From Bacteroidaceae bacterium (GTDB taxonomy: Bacteria; Bacteroidota; Bacteroidia; Bacteroidales; Bacteroidaceae): a stretch of 61,256 bases of DNA. The notes below the pieces were generated by a model. That model did no database searches and was not told the origin of the DNA. It saw nothing but the letters and a program-made list of their open reading frames with translations. The DNA is taken from NCBI GenBank assembly GCA_017526905.1, contig JAFXQT010000065.1:1-61256 (forward strand), read 5' to 3'. Positions within the stretch are counted from its first letter, which is position 1. Each line of letters opens with the position of its first letter. Positions 1 through 9,618 of the stretch are shown in pieces. A program made the translations under genes and the position numbers.

Positions 1-53
1 GAATGACGAATGATGAATGACGAATGATGAATGACGAATGATGAATGACGTGC
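1..53. repeat. Heptamer repeat array (ATGACGA/ATGATGA)
   Basis: The window opens with about seven tandem 7-bp units alternating gaatgac and gaatgat. The same heptamer, often in reverse complement (cattcgt, cattagt), recurs at about 14758-14839 and 46745-46816. A period of seven moves through all reading frames, so the array holds stop codons in several frames. It lies between an unseen upstream gene and ilvC. No function is known to me. Confidence 0.85.
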
Positions 54-82
54 TCTCCCAAAAGAACATTCAACTTTCAACA

Positions 83-235
83 TTAAACTTCGGCCGCAGA
101 CCGACTCCCAACATTAAACTTCGGCCGCAGGCCGACTCCCAACTCCCAACATTCAGCATTCAACTTTAAACTTTAAACTTCGGCCGCAGGCCGACTCCCT
201 ACATTAAACTTCGGCCGCAGGCCGACTCATAAACA
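83..235. repeat. Hairpin-bearing repeats upstream of ilvC
   Basis: Four copies of a roughly 30-bp unit (attaaacttcggccgcagg followed by ccgactccc) lie in the 150 bases before ilvC, near 83, 113, 173 and 204. Each holds the small palindrome tcggcc-gca-ggccga; the first copy has one mismatch. The copies are separated by variations on caacattcaacttt. They fall in the expected 5' untranslated region of ilvC, so they could affect its mRNA, but nothing here shows a regulatory role. Confidence 0.8.
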
Positions 236-240
236 CAATT

Positions 241-1284
241 ATGGCAAAAATGAATTTCGGCGGCGTCATCGAGGAAGTGATGACCCGCGAAGAGTTCCCA
301 CTGGAAAAGGCACGCGAAGTGCTGAAGAACGAGACCATCGCCGTGCTGGGCTACGGCGTGCAAGGGCCCGGTCAGGCCTGCAACCTGCGTGACAACGGCT
401 TCAATGTCATCGTGGGCCAGCGCCAGGGCAAGACCTATGACAAGGCCGTGGCCGACGGCTGGGTGCCCGGCGAGACCCTCTTCTCGCTGGAAGAGGCAGC
501 CGAGCGCGGCACCATCGTGTGCCTGCTGCTGTCCGACGCCGCACAGATGCAGCTGTGGCCCACCATCAAGCCCCACCTCACCGCAGGCAAGACCCTCTAT
601 TTCAGCCACGGCTTCGCCATCACCTGGAACGACCGCACCGGCGTGGTGCCCCCCGCCGACATCGACGTAATCATGGTGGCCCCCAAGGGCAGCGGCACCA
701 GCCTGCGCACCATGTTCCTGGAGGGCCGCGGCCTAAACAGCAGCTACGCCATCTACCAGGATGCCAGCGGCCACGCCCTGGACAAGGTGCTGGCATTCGG
801 CATTGGTATCGGCAGCGGCTACCTGTTCGAAACCACTTTCCAGCGCGAAGCCACCAGCGACCTCACCGGCGAGCGCGGCTCGCTGATGGGTGCCATCCAG
901 GGCCTGCTCCTGGCACAGTACGAGGTGCTGCGCGAGAATGGCCACACACCCTCCGAGGCCTTCAATGAAACCGTTGAGGAACTGACCCAGAGCCTCATGC
1001 CCCTGTTCGCACAGAAAGGTATGGACTGGATGTATGCCAACTGCAGCACCACCGCACAGCGCGGTGCACTGGACTGGATGGGCCCGTTCCACGATGCCAT
1101 CAAGCCCGTGGTGCAGAAGCTCTATGCCAGCGTGAAGTGCGGCAACGAGGCACAAATCAGCATCGACAGCAACTCCAAGCCCGGCTATCGCGAAGGCCTG
1201 GAGAAGGAACTGGCCGCCCTGCGCGAGAGCGAGATGTGGCGCACAGCAGCCGTCGTGCGCCAGCTGCGCCCTGAGAACAACTGA
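241..1284 (+). CDS. ilvC: Ketol-acid reductoisomerase
   Basis: This 347-residue protein catalyses the second common step of valine, leucine and isoleucine synthesis, converting acetolactate or acetohydroxybutyrate to the dihydroxy acid with NADPH and Mg2+. The Rossmann nucleotide loop GYGVQGPGQ is at residues 37-45. The Mg2+ ligands of the knotted domain fall at D207 and E211 in SDLTGERG. The sequence keeps the fungal-like pattern PKGSG...EGRGLNSSYA typical of Bacteroidetes IlvC. Length fits class I enzymes. The ATG at 241 follows the hairpin repeats, and a strong terminator follows the gene. Related leucine genes in the window (33278, 58135) are not linked to it. Confidence 0.97.
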   Translation: MAKMNFGGVIEEVMTREEFPLEKAREVLKNETIAVLGYGVQGPGQACNLRDNGFNVIVGQRQGKTYDKAVADGWVPGETLFSLEEAAERGTIVCLLLSDAAQMQLWPTIKPHLTAGKTLYFSHGFAITWNDRTGVVPPADIDVIMVAPKGSGTSLRTMFLEGRGLNSSYAIYQDASGHALDKVLAFGIGIGSGYLFETTFQREATSDLTGERGSLMGAIQGLLLAQYEVLRENGHTPSEAFNETVEELTQSLMPLFAQKGMDWMYANCSTTAQRGALDWMGPFHDAIKPVVQKLYASVKCGNEAQISIDSNSKPGYREGLEKELAALRESEMWRTAAVVRQLRPENN

Positions 1285-1330
1285 TTCCCACCCAGGGTGC
1301 TCTGCCCCTCGGCCCCGCCATAGATAGATA

Positions 1331-1362
1331 ATCCCCAGTTCCTCAGGAACTGGGGATTTTTA
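1331..1362. terminator. Intrinsic terminator after ilvC
   Basis: A 12-bp perfect stem (atccccagttcc / ggaactggggat) with loop tca is followed by a T run. It sits between the end of ilvC and the end of the oppositely oriented lipoprotein gene, so it probably stops transcription of ilvC and may also work from the other side. Confidence 0.9.
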
Positions 1363-1400
1363 TCATCCGCCCGCTGTCAGTTCTTCAGCAATTTCCCCAT

Positions 1401-2201
1401 TCACTCCTCGGCTTCCAGCTGGCCGATGTTCACACGACCGTCGCTGCCGATGGTGACAGGCGCGGTGAGCGTGGGCATATCGTCGTAGGTCAGCACCAAG
1501 CCGGTGGTGAACTTCACGCCAGGCGTCACAAGCAGGCGGGGCGTGGCAGCGCTGAGGTCGAACTGCAGCTGCTCGCCTATCCACACAGGCTGCTCGCTGT
1601 CGAAGCCGCCCATGTCGGTCACCGTGTTCGTGACCTGGGCAAGGAGGCGCTGGCCGTCGTACAGCGATAACTGCTGGCCGTCGATGCTGTAACCCAGCCG
1701 CTGGCACAGTTGCTGCTGCACGTCGAAGGGCTCCACCACATAGGCCACAGAGGCGCTGTCGGCATCGCTGAAACAAATCTGGAAGAGGCGCTCCACGGCC
1801 ACGCCCGTGCCTTCCATCGCGCTGGTGGCCAGCCACAGCACGCCCGTCTGGGCATCATAGCATGCCTTGGGCTGGCGCGTGTTGCGCAGATGGCGGAAGG
1901 TGGTCGAGGTGGCCCCTTTCACCACCGTGATGCCATAGCCTTGGGTCGAAACGGTGTCGGCCTCGGCAATGGCCTCCACGCTGAGCTGGTTGGCCGTGTC
2001 GCTCATAATCTCATACTGGTGGTAGCGCTGGGCCTGCGCCAGGGCTTCCAGCACAGGGGCAGGTGCCGAGTCGGCAGGCAGGGGGCCGTCCAACGTGCCC
2101 TCCACGTGGGGATATGCTGCGCCTCCGCCCTTGCAGGAGCCGAGGCCTACACTCATGGCAGCCATCATGGCGGCTGCAGCCATCACAAAAGTCTTTCTCA
2201 T
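1401..2201 (-). CDS. Predicted lipoprotein of unknown function
   Basis: A 266-residue protein begins MRKTFVMAAAAMMAAMSVGL and reaches a lipobox ending GSC at about residue 23, so it should be a lipoprotein. The ATG at 2201 is chosen over an upstream in-frame one because it places a normal signal peptide at the N terminus. The mature part has no catalytic motif I recognise; it looks like a mixed alpha/beta Bacteroidetes lipoprotein (a DUF4738-type family is possible but unverified). It is a single gene converging on ilvC. Confidence 0.8.
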   Translation of the reverse strand: MRKTFVMAAAAMMAAMSVGLGSCKGGGAAYPHVEGTLDGPLPADSAPAPVLEALAQAQRYHQYEIMSDTANQLSVEAIAEADTVSTQGYGITVVKGATSTTFRHLRNTRQPKACYDAQTGVLWLATSAMEGTGVAVERLFQICFSDADSASVAYVVEPFDVQQQLCQRLGYSIDGQQLSLYDGQRLLAQVTNTVTDMGGFDSEQPVWIGEQLQFDLSAATPRLLVTPGVKFTTGLVLTYDDMPTLTAPVTIGSDGRVNIGQLEAEE

Positions 2202-2377
2202 TGCTGTATGGTGTGTTTTGGTTGTCCGAATGCTGTCCATGCACTTGCAAGGACAAGGCAAAGGTATGGCATTTCGGCCTCTTTGGCAATAAATCGGGCC
2301 TGTTTTAGCACATTTTGCTCACTTTATCGACTTCTTCCTGCACGAAAACGCCCCACGGACTGAGAAAAACGCGCGCA

Positions 2378-2411
2378 TTGCTATGCCCAATGACAAATAT
2401 GATTATCTTTG
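2378..2411 (+). promoter_or_regulatory. Candidate promoter of the fucosidase gene
   Basis: The -7 element TATCTTTG is at 2404-2411, 30 bases before the chosen start codon. A weak TTG at 2378-2380 is a possible -33 element, but the spacing of 23 bp is longer than the 20 bp of the best promoters in this window. Confidence 0.55.
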
Positions 2412-2440
2412 CCGCAGGAAATACAAAGCACTCACCCCTT

Positions 2441-4078
2441 ATGAAACAGACAGCATTGAACAGCATGAAGCGCGCTGCCCTGGCGGCAGCCTTCGCCATA
2501 GCCCTGCCCATGCAGGCACAGACTCGGCCCGACGTGGCCATCGAACCCGGCCCCTTCCAGCCCAGCTGGCAGAGCCTGGAACAATGGGAATGCCCAGCAT
2601 GGTTCAGCGATGCCAAGTTCGGCATCTGGGCACACTGGGGACCGCAGTGCCAGGCCGAATCGGGCGACTGGTACGGCCGCGGCATGTACCAAGAGGGCAG
2701 CTGGCAGTACAAGTACCATGTGGAGCACTACGGCTCGCCGGCCCAGTTCGGCATGAAGGACCTGTGCCATGCCTGGAAAGCCGAGCGCTGGGATCCAGAT
2801 GCACTCATCAAGTTGTACAAGAGCGTGGGGGCACAGTTCTTCTTCACCCTGGGCCAGCACCACGACAACTTCGACCTCTGGGACTCGCCCTACCAGGAGT
2901 GGAACTCGGTGCGCATTGGGCCGAAACGCGACATCGTGGGCGAATGGGCCCGCGCCTGCAAGAAATACAAGCTGCCTCTGGGCGTGAGCATACACGGCGC
3001 ACACGCCTGGACATGGTTCGAACCGGCACAAAAGTTCGACGGCAACCTAAGTAAGGCCGATGGCTACCAACCCAACCCCGACGGCACAGAGAAATGGTGG
3101 AAAGGGCTGGACCCACAGGAACTCTACGCACAGCGCCATGAACACAGCCGCGGGTGGGAGAATACGGGCAGCATACACGGCCAGTGGGACTGGAAGAACG
3201 GCGTCTCCCTGCCATCGGAAGCCTTCAAGCGCAAGTTGCAGAACCGCGTGCTCGAACTCATCAACGACTACGATCCGCAAATCCTCTACTTCGACGACAC
3301 CGTATTTCCCTTTTACGGCTGCGACGACCAGGTGGGGCTGAACATCCTGGCCCACTTCTACAACCACAGCGCCAACCGCCACCACGGCCTCCAGCAAGTG
3401 GTGGCCACGGGCAAGGTGCTCAAGGACGAGCACAAGCGCGTGATGATGTGGGACGTGGAACGCGGCGTGCCCGATCGCATCCAGCCCGAACCATGGCAAA
3501 CCTGCACCTGCATCGGGTCGTGGCACTACGACCGCGGCATCTACAACCGCGGCGACTACAAGAACGCAGCCCGAGTGGTGCACATGCTGGTGGATGTGGC
3601 CAGCAAGAACGGCTGCCTGCTGCTGAGCGTGCCTGTGCGCGCCGACGGCACCATCGACGAGAAGGAAGTGGCCATTCTGCACGACCTGAAGGCATGGATG
3701 GACGTGAACAAGGAAAGTATCTTCGGCACCCGCCCCTGGACCACCTTCGGCGAAGGCCCCTTGGCCGAGGCTGCCAACCCGCTCAAGGACCAGGGCTTCA
3801 ACGAAAACATCAAATACACCTCGGCCGACATACGCTTCAACGTAAAGAAACACACCGTCTATGCCACGCTGATGGGATGGCCGTCAAATAACACCACCAC
3901 CATCAAGAGCTTTGCCACCGCCTCGCCACACCTGAAGGGACAGCGCGTGCGCAGTGTCAAGCTGTTAGGCTACGGCAAGGTGCCCTACACCGTGGGGGCC
4001 GACGGCCTGCACGTCAACCTCCCCGCAGCACGTCCAGGCGGCAACATAGCCCCCGTGCTGGCAGTAACGGTGAAATAG
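2441..4078 (+). CDS. GH29 alpha-L-fucosidase, exported
   Basis: A 545-residue glycoside hydrolase family 29 protein, expected to release alpha-linked L-fucose from host or plant glycans in the periplasm or at the cell surface. The first 25 residues form a signal peptide ending MQAQ. The family signature FGIWAHWG lies near residue 65, and the strand ILYFDDTVFPF carries the acidic residues where the GH29 nucleophile is expected. Starts at 2441 or 2465 both give a signal peptide; 2441 is preferred because it lies 30 bases after a -7 box. It stands alone, with no SusC/D pair beside it, so its linkage specificity cannot be inferred. Confidence 0.92.
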   Translation: MKQTALNSMKRAALAAAFAIALPMQAQTRPDVAIEPGPFQPSWQSLEQWECPAWFSDAKFGIWAHWGPQCQAESGDWYGRGMYQEGSWQYKYHVEHYGSPAQFGMKDLCHAWKAERWDPDALIKLYKSVGAQFFFTLGQHHDNFDLWDSPYQEWNSVRIGPKRDIVGEWARACKKYKLPLGVSIHGAHAWTWFEPAQKFDGNLSKADGYQPNPDGTEKWWKGLDPQELYAQRHEHSRGWENTGSIHGQWDWKNGVSLPSEAFKRKLQNRVLELINDYDPQILYFDDTVFPFYGCDDQVGLNILAHFYNHSANRHHGLQQVVATGKVLKDEHKRVMMWDVERGVPDRIQPEPWQTCTCIGSWHYDRGIYNRGDYKNAARVVHMLVDVASKNGCLLLSVPVRADGTIDEKEVAILHDLKAWMDVNKESIFGTRPWTTFGEGPLAEAANPLKDQGFNENIKYTSADIRFNVKKHTVYATLMGWPSNNTTTIKSFATASPHLKGQRVRSVKLLGYGKVPYTVGADGLHVNLPAARPGGNIAPVLAVTVK

Positions 4079-4248
4079 CAGGGCTCTGAAAGTGCGCTGC
4101 CCCCTCTAAGGGCGGCAGCCCCCCCAAAGCCGATATGGCACCCCATACATATAATCCCAATACATACCATATACATTCCAATCCGCGACAAGATTGTGGC
4201 GCGCTATAGCATATACTCCCAACACATATCATATACTTTCCCTAAAAG

Positions 4249-5073
4249 AAATATCACAAATATCACAAAACATCCATCGTGCCTGTAAATCATCACTTTA
4301 CCGAGTGATATTTGCGTGATATTTATGTGATATTTCGGCCCTTTTCGTGTTATTTCCGTGCTGTTTTCGTGCTATTTACGTGCTATTTATGTATGCTTTC
4401 GTGATTCTTTTCGTGTTGTTTTCACGTTGTATCGTGCTATTTTCGTATTATTTCGCATTTTTCGTGTTCTTTCGTGATTTTCGTGTTCTTTTGCGTGATT
4501 CTTTTCGTGATATTTCGTGATATACCCCCGCCCAACGCCCCATAGGCGTTACATCCCATGCCCTTTCCACCCACAACCTAAGAGCCTGGCGACGTATTGC
4601 GACGAAGCCTACTGAATGGATGCGTCTCACAGGTGAGACCGGGGCGTCTCACTGCTGAGAGGCGAGAGTCTCAGCGCTGAGAGGCGAGAGTCTCATTGCC
4701 GAGACGCGAGTGTCGCACGCGCTAAGACAAATGCGACATGACGTAAATGTACGGGACACCCGTCGGCTCCCATCGTTGCAACGCAGCAAACATGCCTGCA
4801 AGAGGCAAGTTCTGGAAAAAATATCACGACACAGCATGAAAGAATCAGAAATGAATCACGAAAGAAGACGAATGGACACGAAAAATCACAAAATGAATCA
4901 CGAAAAAAACACGAAAAAACACAAAAAACACGAAAAACACGAAAACACGGAAAGGGCCGGGCCGAGATATCATATAAATAGTACACAAATATATCACAAA
5001 TATCACATAAATATCACTCGGTAAAGTAATGATTTACAGGTATGATGGCCGCTTTTGTGATATTTGTGATATT
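4249..5073. repeat. Large imperfect inverted repeat in a 1.2-kb gene-free gap
   Basis: No gene is visible from 4079 to 5255. The left arm (about 4249-4523) and right arm (about 4815-5073) are inverted copies. Both outer ends read aatatcacaaatatcacaaa towards the centre. The best-matched block, cctgtaaatcat-actttaccgagtgatattt, differs by one base between arms, with the right-hand copy read in reverse complement. Further in, both arms degenerate into runs of ttcgtg / cacgaa. The 290-bp centre holds GTCTCA tandem repeats. I see no flanking duplication and no transposase. Bases 4079-4248 and 5074-5255 hold nothing recognisable. Confidence 0.85.
4622..4720. repeat. Tandem GTCTCA/GAGAC palindromic repeats
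   Basis: At the centre of the large inverted repeat are about four degenerate copies of a 22-bp unit of the form ggcgagagtctcagcgctga. Each contains gtctca...tgagac or a variant, so each unit can form a short hairpin. They diverge towards the right (gagacgcgagtgtcgcac). Confidence 0.75.
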
Positions 5074-5255
5074 TTTTTTCGCAAAAAGCTATGTTAATGC
5101 AAACAAGCTATCTTTTCTTTCTCAACGAATGATTCGAATTGTAGGAATCACGTTTGGCTTACAGGCGCTTGCGTAATTTGACTGATTCGCGGAAACGATT
5201 TGTGTATATCTACATTACCGCATTGTGCAAATCGGTCAGGGCGCCGTCACGATGC

Positions 5256-5959
<704 letters not shown>

Positions 5960-5963
<4 letters not shown>

Positions 5964-7639
5964 CGGGGCGAGAGGGTTAAGTTGAGCAGTCCTACGAAGC
6001 GGGCGTTCTTGCCCATTTGGTTGTCCACCACCACCTGTCCGTCCAGGTTGTGAAGCACCTCGGGCCGTTCGAAATAAGTGTGGCTATGTCCGCCCAGCAC
6101 GATATCAATGTCGCGTGTGGCAGGAATGAGCTCTTCGTCGCTCACACCATCGGCATTCCAGCCCAGGTGGCTCAGACAGATCACCAGGTCGCAGTGCTCC
6201 TCGTGACGCAGGTAGCTGGCCACCTTCTGTGCGGCTTTGATGGGATCCGTGTAGGCGACACCTTGACAGGTACCGGCTGCCACCAGCCCTTCCAGTTTGG
6301 GCGAGACACCCAGCACACCGATTTTCAAGTTGCCGCGCTGCAGAATGGTGTAGGGCTTGACCAAGCCCTCGCAGGCGGTGCCGGTGAAGTCGTAGTTGCA
6401 GCACACGATGGGGAAGTTAGCCTTGCGGAAGATGCGGGCCATGTTCTCCACACCGAAGTCGAACTCATGGTTGCCAATGGTGGCGGCATCGTAGCCCATC
6501 AGGTTCATCAGCCCCACTTCCACATCGCCGTGATACAGGCTGTAGTAGGTGGAACCTTGCGAGAAGTCGCCGCTGTCGAAGAGCAGCAGCGTGGGCTGTT
6601 GCTTGCGCAGCTCGCGCACCAGCGCAGCACGTCGCAGGTAGCCGCCTTTGTCGGCCTGGGCGGTGTCGGAGAGGTTGGGACTGAGGGGTTCGATGCACGA
6701 GTGGGTGTCGTTGGTGTGTACCACCAGCAGCGACTGCTCGCCGGCCTGCAGGGAGGCCTGCAGCAGCGGGGTCGTGTTGCGGCTGCTGGCACTTGTGGCT
6801 GTAGCGGGCGTGGCCGTGTCGGCTTTCTGCGGTGTGGCAGCGGCCGCATCGGCGCTCTCGACAGCCACCACGCGCCCCTCCATCTGTGCCGATGCAGCCT
6901 GCCCGTTTTGGTTGAGCCAGGCGAAATAGCTGATGAGCAAGTCGCGAATGGGAATCTTGGTGTCCACGCGATCCACAGCGCTCTTCAGCGCCGTGAGCTT
7001 GTCGTTGCCGTCGGCCAGGTAGTCGAGCGTGGCAATGGTGTAGATTTTCTCGGGCTGGATGGGCTGACCGTTCAGCGTGGCCGAGAGCAGTTTGCGGGCG
7101 CCGGCATCGATGCGCAGCTGCACGCCGTGGCTCACGCCCTCGCCGCGGACGAATGCGATATTCTCGAACAGGCGGGTCAGGTCCGCGCCCTTCAGCTTGA
7201 CAATGGACAGCACGTTCTCAAAGGGTGTGATGGCCAGGATGTCGCCCTTGCGCACCACCCCTTCGGGCATGGAAGCCCTGAGGCCGCCGATGTTGCACAG
7301 CCCCATATCCACATGGTCGGTTTGCTGCTGGCCGGACCACATAATCACATCGGCCACCCAGTTGCTGAGCAGGCTTTCCGGCCGGTTGGCATACATCTGC
7401 ATGGCGCTGCGCCCCACCACGGGCATACGCAGCGAGTCCACGCCGGCCGTGTAGGGGGCCACGAATGCCTTGGCAGAAGGGTCGGGAATAAGGTCGAGCG
7501 TGCGGGTCACCTCATAGCGCGAGGGGCGCACACGGCTCAGACGGTAGTTCTGGGCCTGAAGTGTGGCTGCTGTGGGTGTTATATGTTGTGGGAGCAGCGC
7601 TCCGAGGAGCAATGCAGAAGAGAGTAGGAATCGTTTCAT
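5960..7639 (-). CDS. 5'-nucleotidase with reversed domain order
   Basis: A 559-residue exported protein of the UshA/5'-nucleotidase group, predicted to dephosphorylate nucleotides or similar esters in the periplasm. The domain order is swapped. The substrate-binding 5'-nucleotidase C domain comes first (about 60-250, with NIGGLRASMPEG and YTIATLDYLADGNDK). An Ala/Thr-rich linker follows (about 258-295). The dimetal metallophosphatase domain is last, with HTNDTHS, FDSGDFSQGS, IGNHEFDFG and GGHSH. In UshA the phosphatase domain is N-terminal. A signal peptide occupies about residues 1-30. A -7 box on this strand (TACTTTTG) is at 7784-7791. Confidence 0.92.
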
Positions 7640-8052
7640 GAAGCTTGTCTTGAATTACAGGGTTGCTTTAGGTGTGTTCTGAGAAAGAGTTTTTACCAGG
7701 GGCCGAAATCAGCCTCTGGGGGATAGTGCATGGTTGGGGCCGTTTCTTGAAGGGTTTGCTCAGGAATCGCCTTTACCAGAGCACAAAAGTAGGCATAAAG
7801 TTGCGATTTCGCCCCAAAAGAGGTGCCAGAAATGCCAGTTGAGGGCAAACTTTAAGGAATATTAAGCCTCCAAACAGCCCGAAAGGCGGAAAAAACGCTT
7901 GTCAAAGAAAAAAACTTTGCGCTTTAGGCTTCCAACTCTAAACTTTTGCTTACCTTTGCAGCCGCTTTCGGCGAGGGTCGCTGGCAGGAAGTATGAGAGT
8001 TGCCTGTTATGCCCCGCTTGAACGACACACAATTTTAAAAACCATCACAGAA
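7640..8052. other. Divergent intergenic region, 5'-nucleotidase / rplS
   Basis: This 413-base gap has no gene. On the minus strand, TACTTTTG at 7784-7791 with caaa at 7815-7818 is a candidate promoter for the 5'-nucleotidase. On the plus strand, TACCTTTG at 7951-7958 is a likely -7 element for rplS, which leaves an rplS leader of about 85 bases. The leader may carry L19 autoregulation, but I cannot fold a specific element in it by eye. Confidence 0.6.
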
Positions 8053-8427
8053 ATGGCAGACTTAATTAAAATTGCTGAAGAAGCATTTGCTACAGGCAAG
8101 AGCCACCCCAAGTTCAAGGCTGGCGACACCGTGACTGTAGCTTACAAAATTGTCGAAGGTAACAAGGAGCGTATCCAGCTGTACCGTGGCGTATGTATCA
8201 AGATTAGCGGCCACGGCGACAAGAAGCGCTTCACCGTGCGCAAGATGAGCGGCACCGTGGGTGTAGAGCGTATCTTCCCCATCGAGAGCCCGAACATCGA
8301 CAGCATCACCGTGAACAAAATCGGTAAGGTGCGTCGCGCCAAACTGTACTACCTGCGCAAACTCACCGGCAAAAAGGCACGCATCGCTGAGAAGCGTCCC
8401 TCCAAGAAGGCCGAGGAGCAGGCATAA
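8053..8427 (+). CDS. rplS: 50S ribosomal protein L19
   Basis: A 124-residue L19 that sits at the interface of the two ribosomal subunits. Recognisable core: [20 protein letters not shown], then [20 protein letters not shown], then [11 protein letters not shown] and [19 protein letters not shown]. The start is set at 8053 ([12 protein letters not shown]) because that is where family members begin; the 20 in-frame codons upstream belong to the leader. A short lysine-rich tail follows the core. It is monocistronic, with its own terminator. Confidence 0.98.
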   Translation: MADLIKIAEEAFATGKSHPKFKAGDTVTVAYKIVEGNKERIQLYRGVCIKISGHGDKKRFTVRKMSGTVGVERIFPIESPNIDSITVNKIGKVRRAKLYYLRKLTGKKARIAEKRPSKKAEEQA

Positions 8428-8455
8428 GCAGACTTACATCTTCACAAGAAGAAGG

Positions 8456-8484
8456 AAGGCGTCCCTTTTCAGGGGCGCCTTCTT
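8456..8484 (+). terminator. Terminator after rplS
   Basis: The hairpin aaggcgtccc / ggggcgcctt (10 bp with one G-T pair) has loop ttttca and is followed by ctta. It lies 28 bases after the rplS stop codon. Confidence 0.8.
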
Positions 8485-8539
8485 ACGTATATAGCCGGCA
8501 TAGGACCGGGCCTGTCTGCTGCCAGAGCCATGGCGTGTC

Positions 8540-9415
8540 TTAATGCAGTCTGATGGGGATATTATAACCGCCGCCGCCCCAGTCGCCGCCGTCCCAATCG
8601 CCGTTGACCAGCTTGCCGTTGATGCGACACACTTGCCAGGGCTTGATCTCCTGAAGCTTGCGCTTCACATCATCGGCCACACGAGGGAACTCCTCACGCT
8701 CATCCTGGATTCTGCCGATGGCCTTTACCTGGCAGTCGAGCAGGTTGCCATAGACATCCAGGACAGGTTTGCGGATCTGGACAAAGAGACGGGCAATCTC
8801 TTTCAGTTCAGGATGACGGCTGGCATCAATGCTGATCAGTGAATCGCGCATAGCCGCAGGCATCTGGTTGAAATGGTCCAAAGAGAATCCCTTGACCAAC
8901 CGAGCGTTGGTGTAAAGGCGGCGTGCCGTCAGCCTTCCTTCCTGGATGTCAAGTTCCATTTCCGTGGCGAAATGCTTCTTGGCTTCAAAGCTCGAACGGC
9001 CAAGCAGCCACGGTCTTCTTCCTGCCCTCACGTTCTTGGAAAACCAGGAAGCTACAATCTGCCCGTTCTTGACGTACTGGCTGAATATCTTCTTCAGGAC
9101 TGGGTCGGGTATGCAGTAGTGCCTGTCGGTTGCCACCCTCACGCTGTCCAGCACAAGCATGTCGTTTTTGATACTCCAGTAGCCGCCCCAGTTCGAGGCG
9201 TCGAAGATCTGGCTTTCCGGTATCACCGTTTTGAGCGCATCGTAGACGCCCGACTGGAGGATGGGGCAGCAATCCAGCAGATGCCACTTCTCGCCGTTGA
9301 TGAAGATGAATTCGCTCTCGCTCTCCTGTGCACGGACGTGATTGAACATCGGCAGTCCCCACACCAGCAGGAACATGCACAGGGCAGACTTGATTTTGCA
9401 GAATGAGTTTAACAT
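8540..9415 (-). CDS. Exported protein of unknown function
   Basis: A 291-residue protein with a signal peptide (residues 1-30, ending HVRAQ). The start at 9415 is chosen for that signal; the longer frame begins upstream of the -7 box region. The mature part has no family motif I recognise; it is fairly polar, with a Gly/Asp/Trp-rich tail (GDWDGGDWGGGGYN). A -7 element TATCTTTG on this strand at 9511-9518 gives it its own promoter. It sits downstream of the TPR/HTH gene but about 200 bases away. Confidence 0.7.
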   Translation of the reverse strand: MLNSFCKIKSALCMFLLVWGLPMFNHVRAQESESEFIFINGEKWHLLDCCPILQSGVYDALKTVIPESQIFDASNWGGYWSIKNDMLVLDSVRVATDRHYCIPDPVLKKIFSQYVKNGQIVASWFSKNVRAGRRPWLLGRSSFEAKKHFATEMELDIQEGRLTARRLYTNARLVKGFSLDHFNQMPAAMRDSLISIDASRHPELKEIARLFVQIRKPVLDVYGNLLDCQVKAIGRIQDEREEFPRVADDVKRKLQEIKPWQVCRINGKLVNGDWDGGDWGGGGYNIPIRLH

Positions 9416-9618
9416 AGCAACAGTTTTTTTAGTTTGGTTCGGCTTTTGACAGGGCAAAGGTAACCATTCCTGATGTTCCCAGCCAAAGAATCCCTTCATA
9501 AAAGATACACCAAAGATACACCGCCAACAAAGGCAAGCGCTGCGTAATTACAAATAGAACAATACATTAAGCAAGTAAATAATAACAAGTGAAAGAGAAG
9601 TGCATCAAAGCATTGGCT

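Noticed and set aside
6017-7627. 536-codon open frame on the plus strand
   Set aside because: It is the complement of the well-supported 5'-nucleotidase gene; His/Val/Gly-rich composition is typical of a shadow frame.
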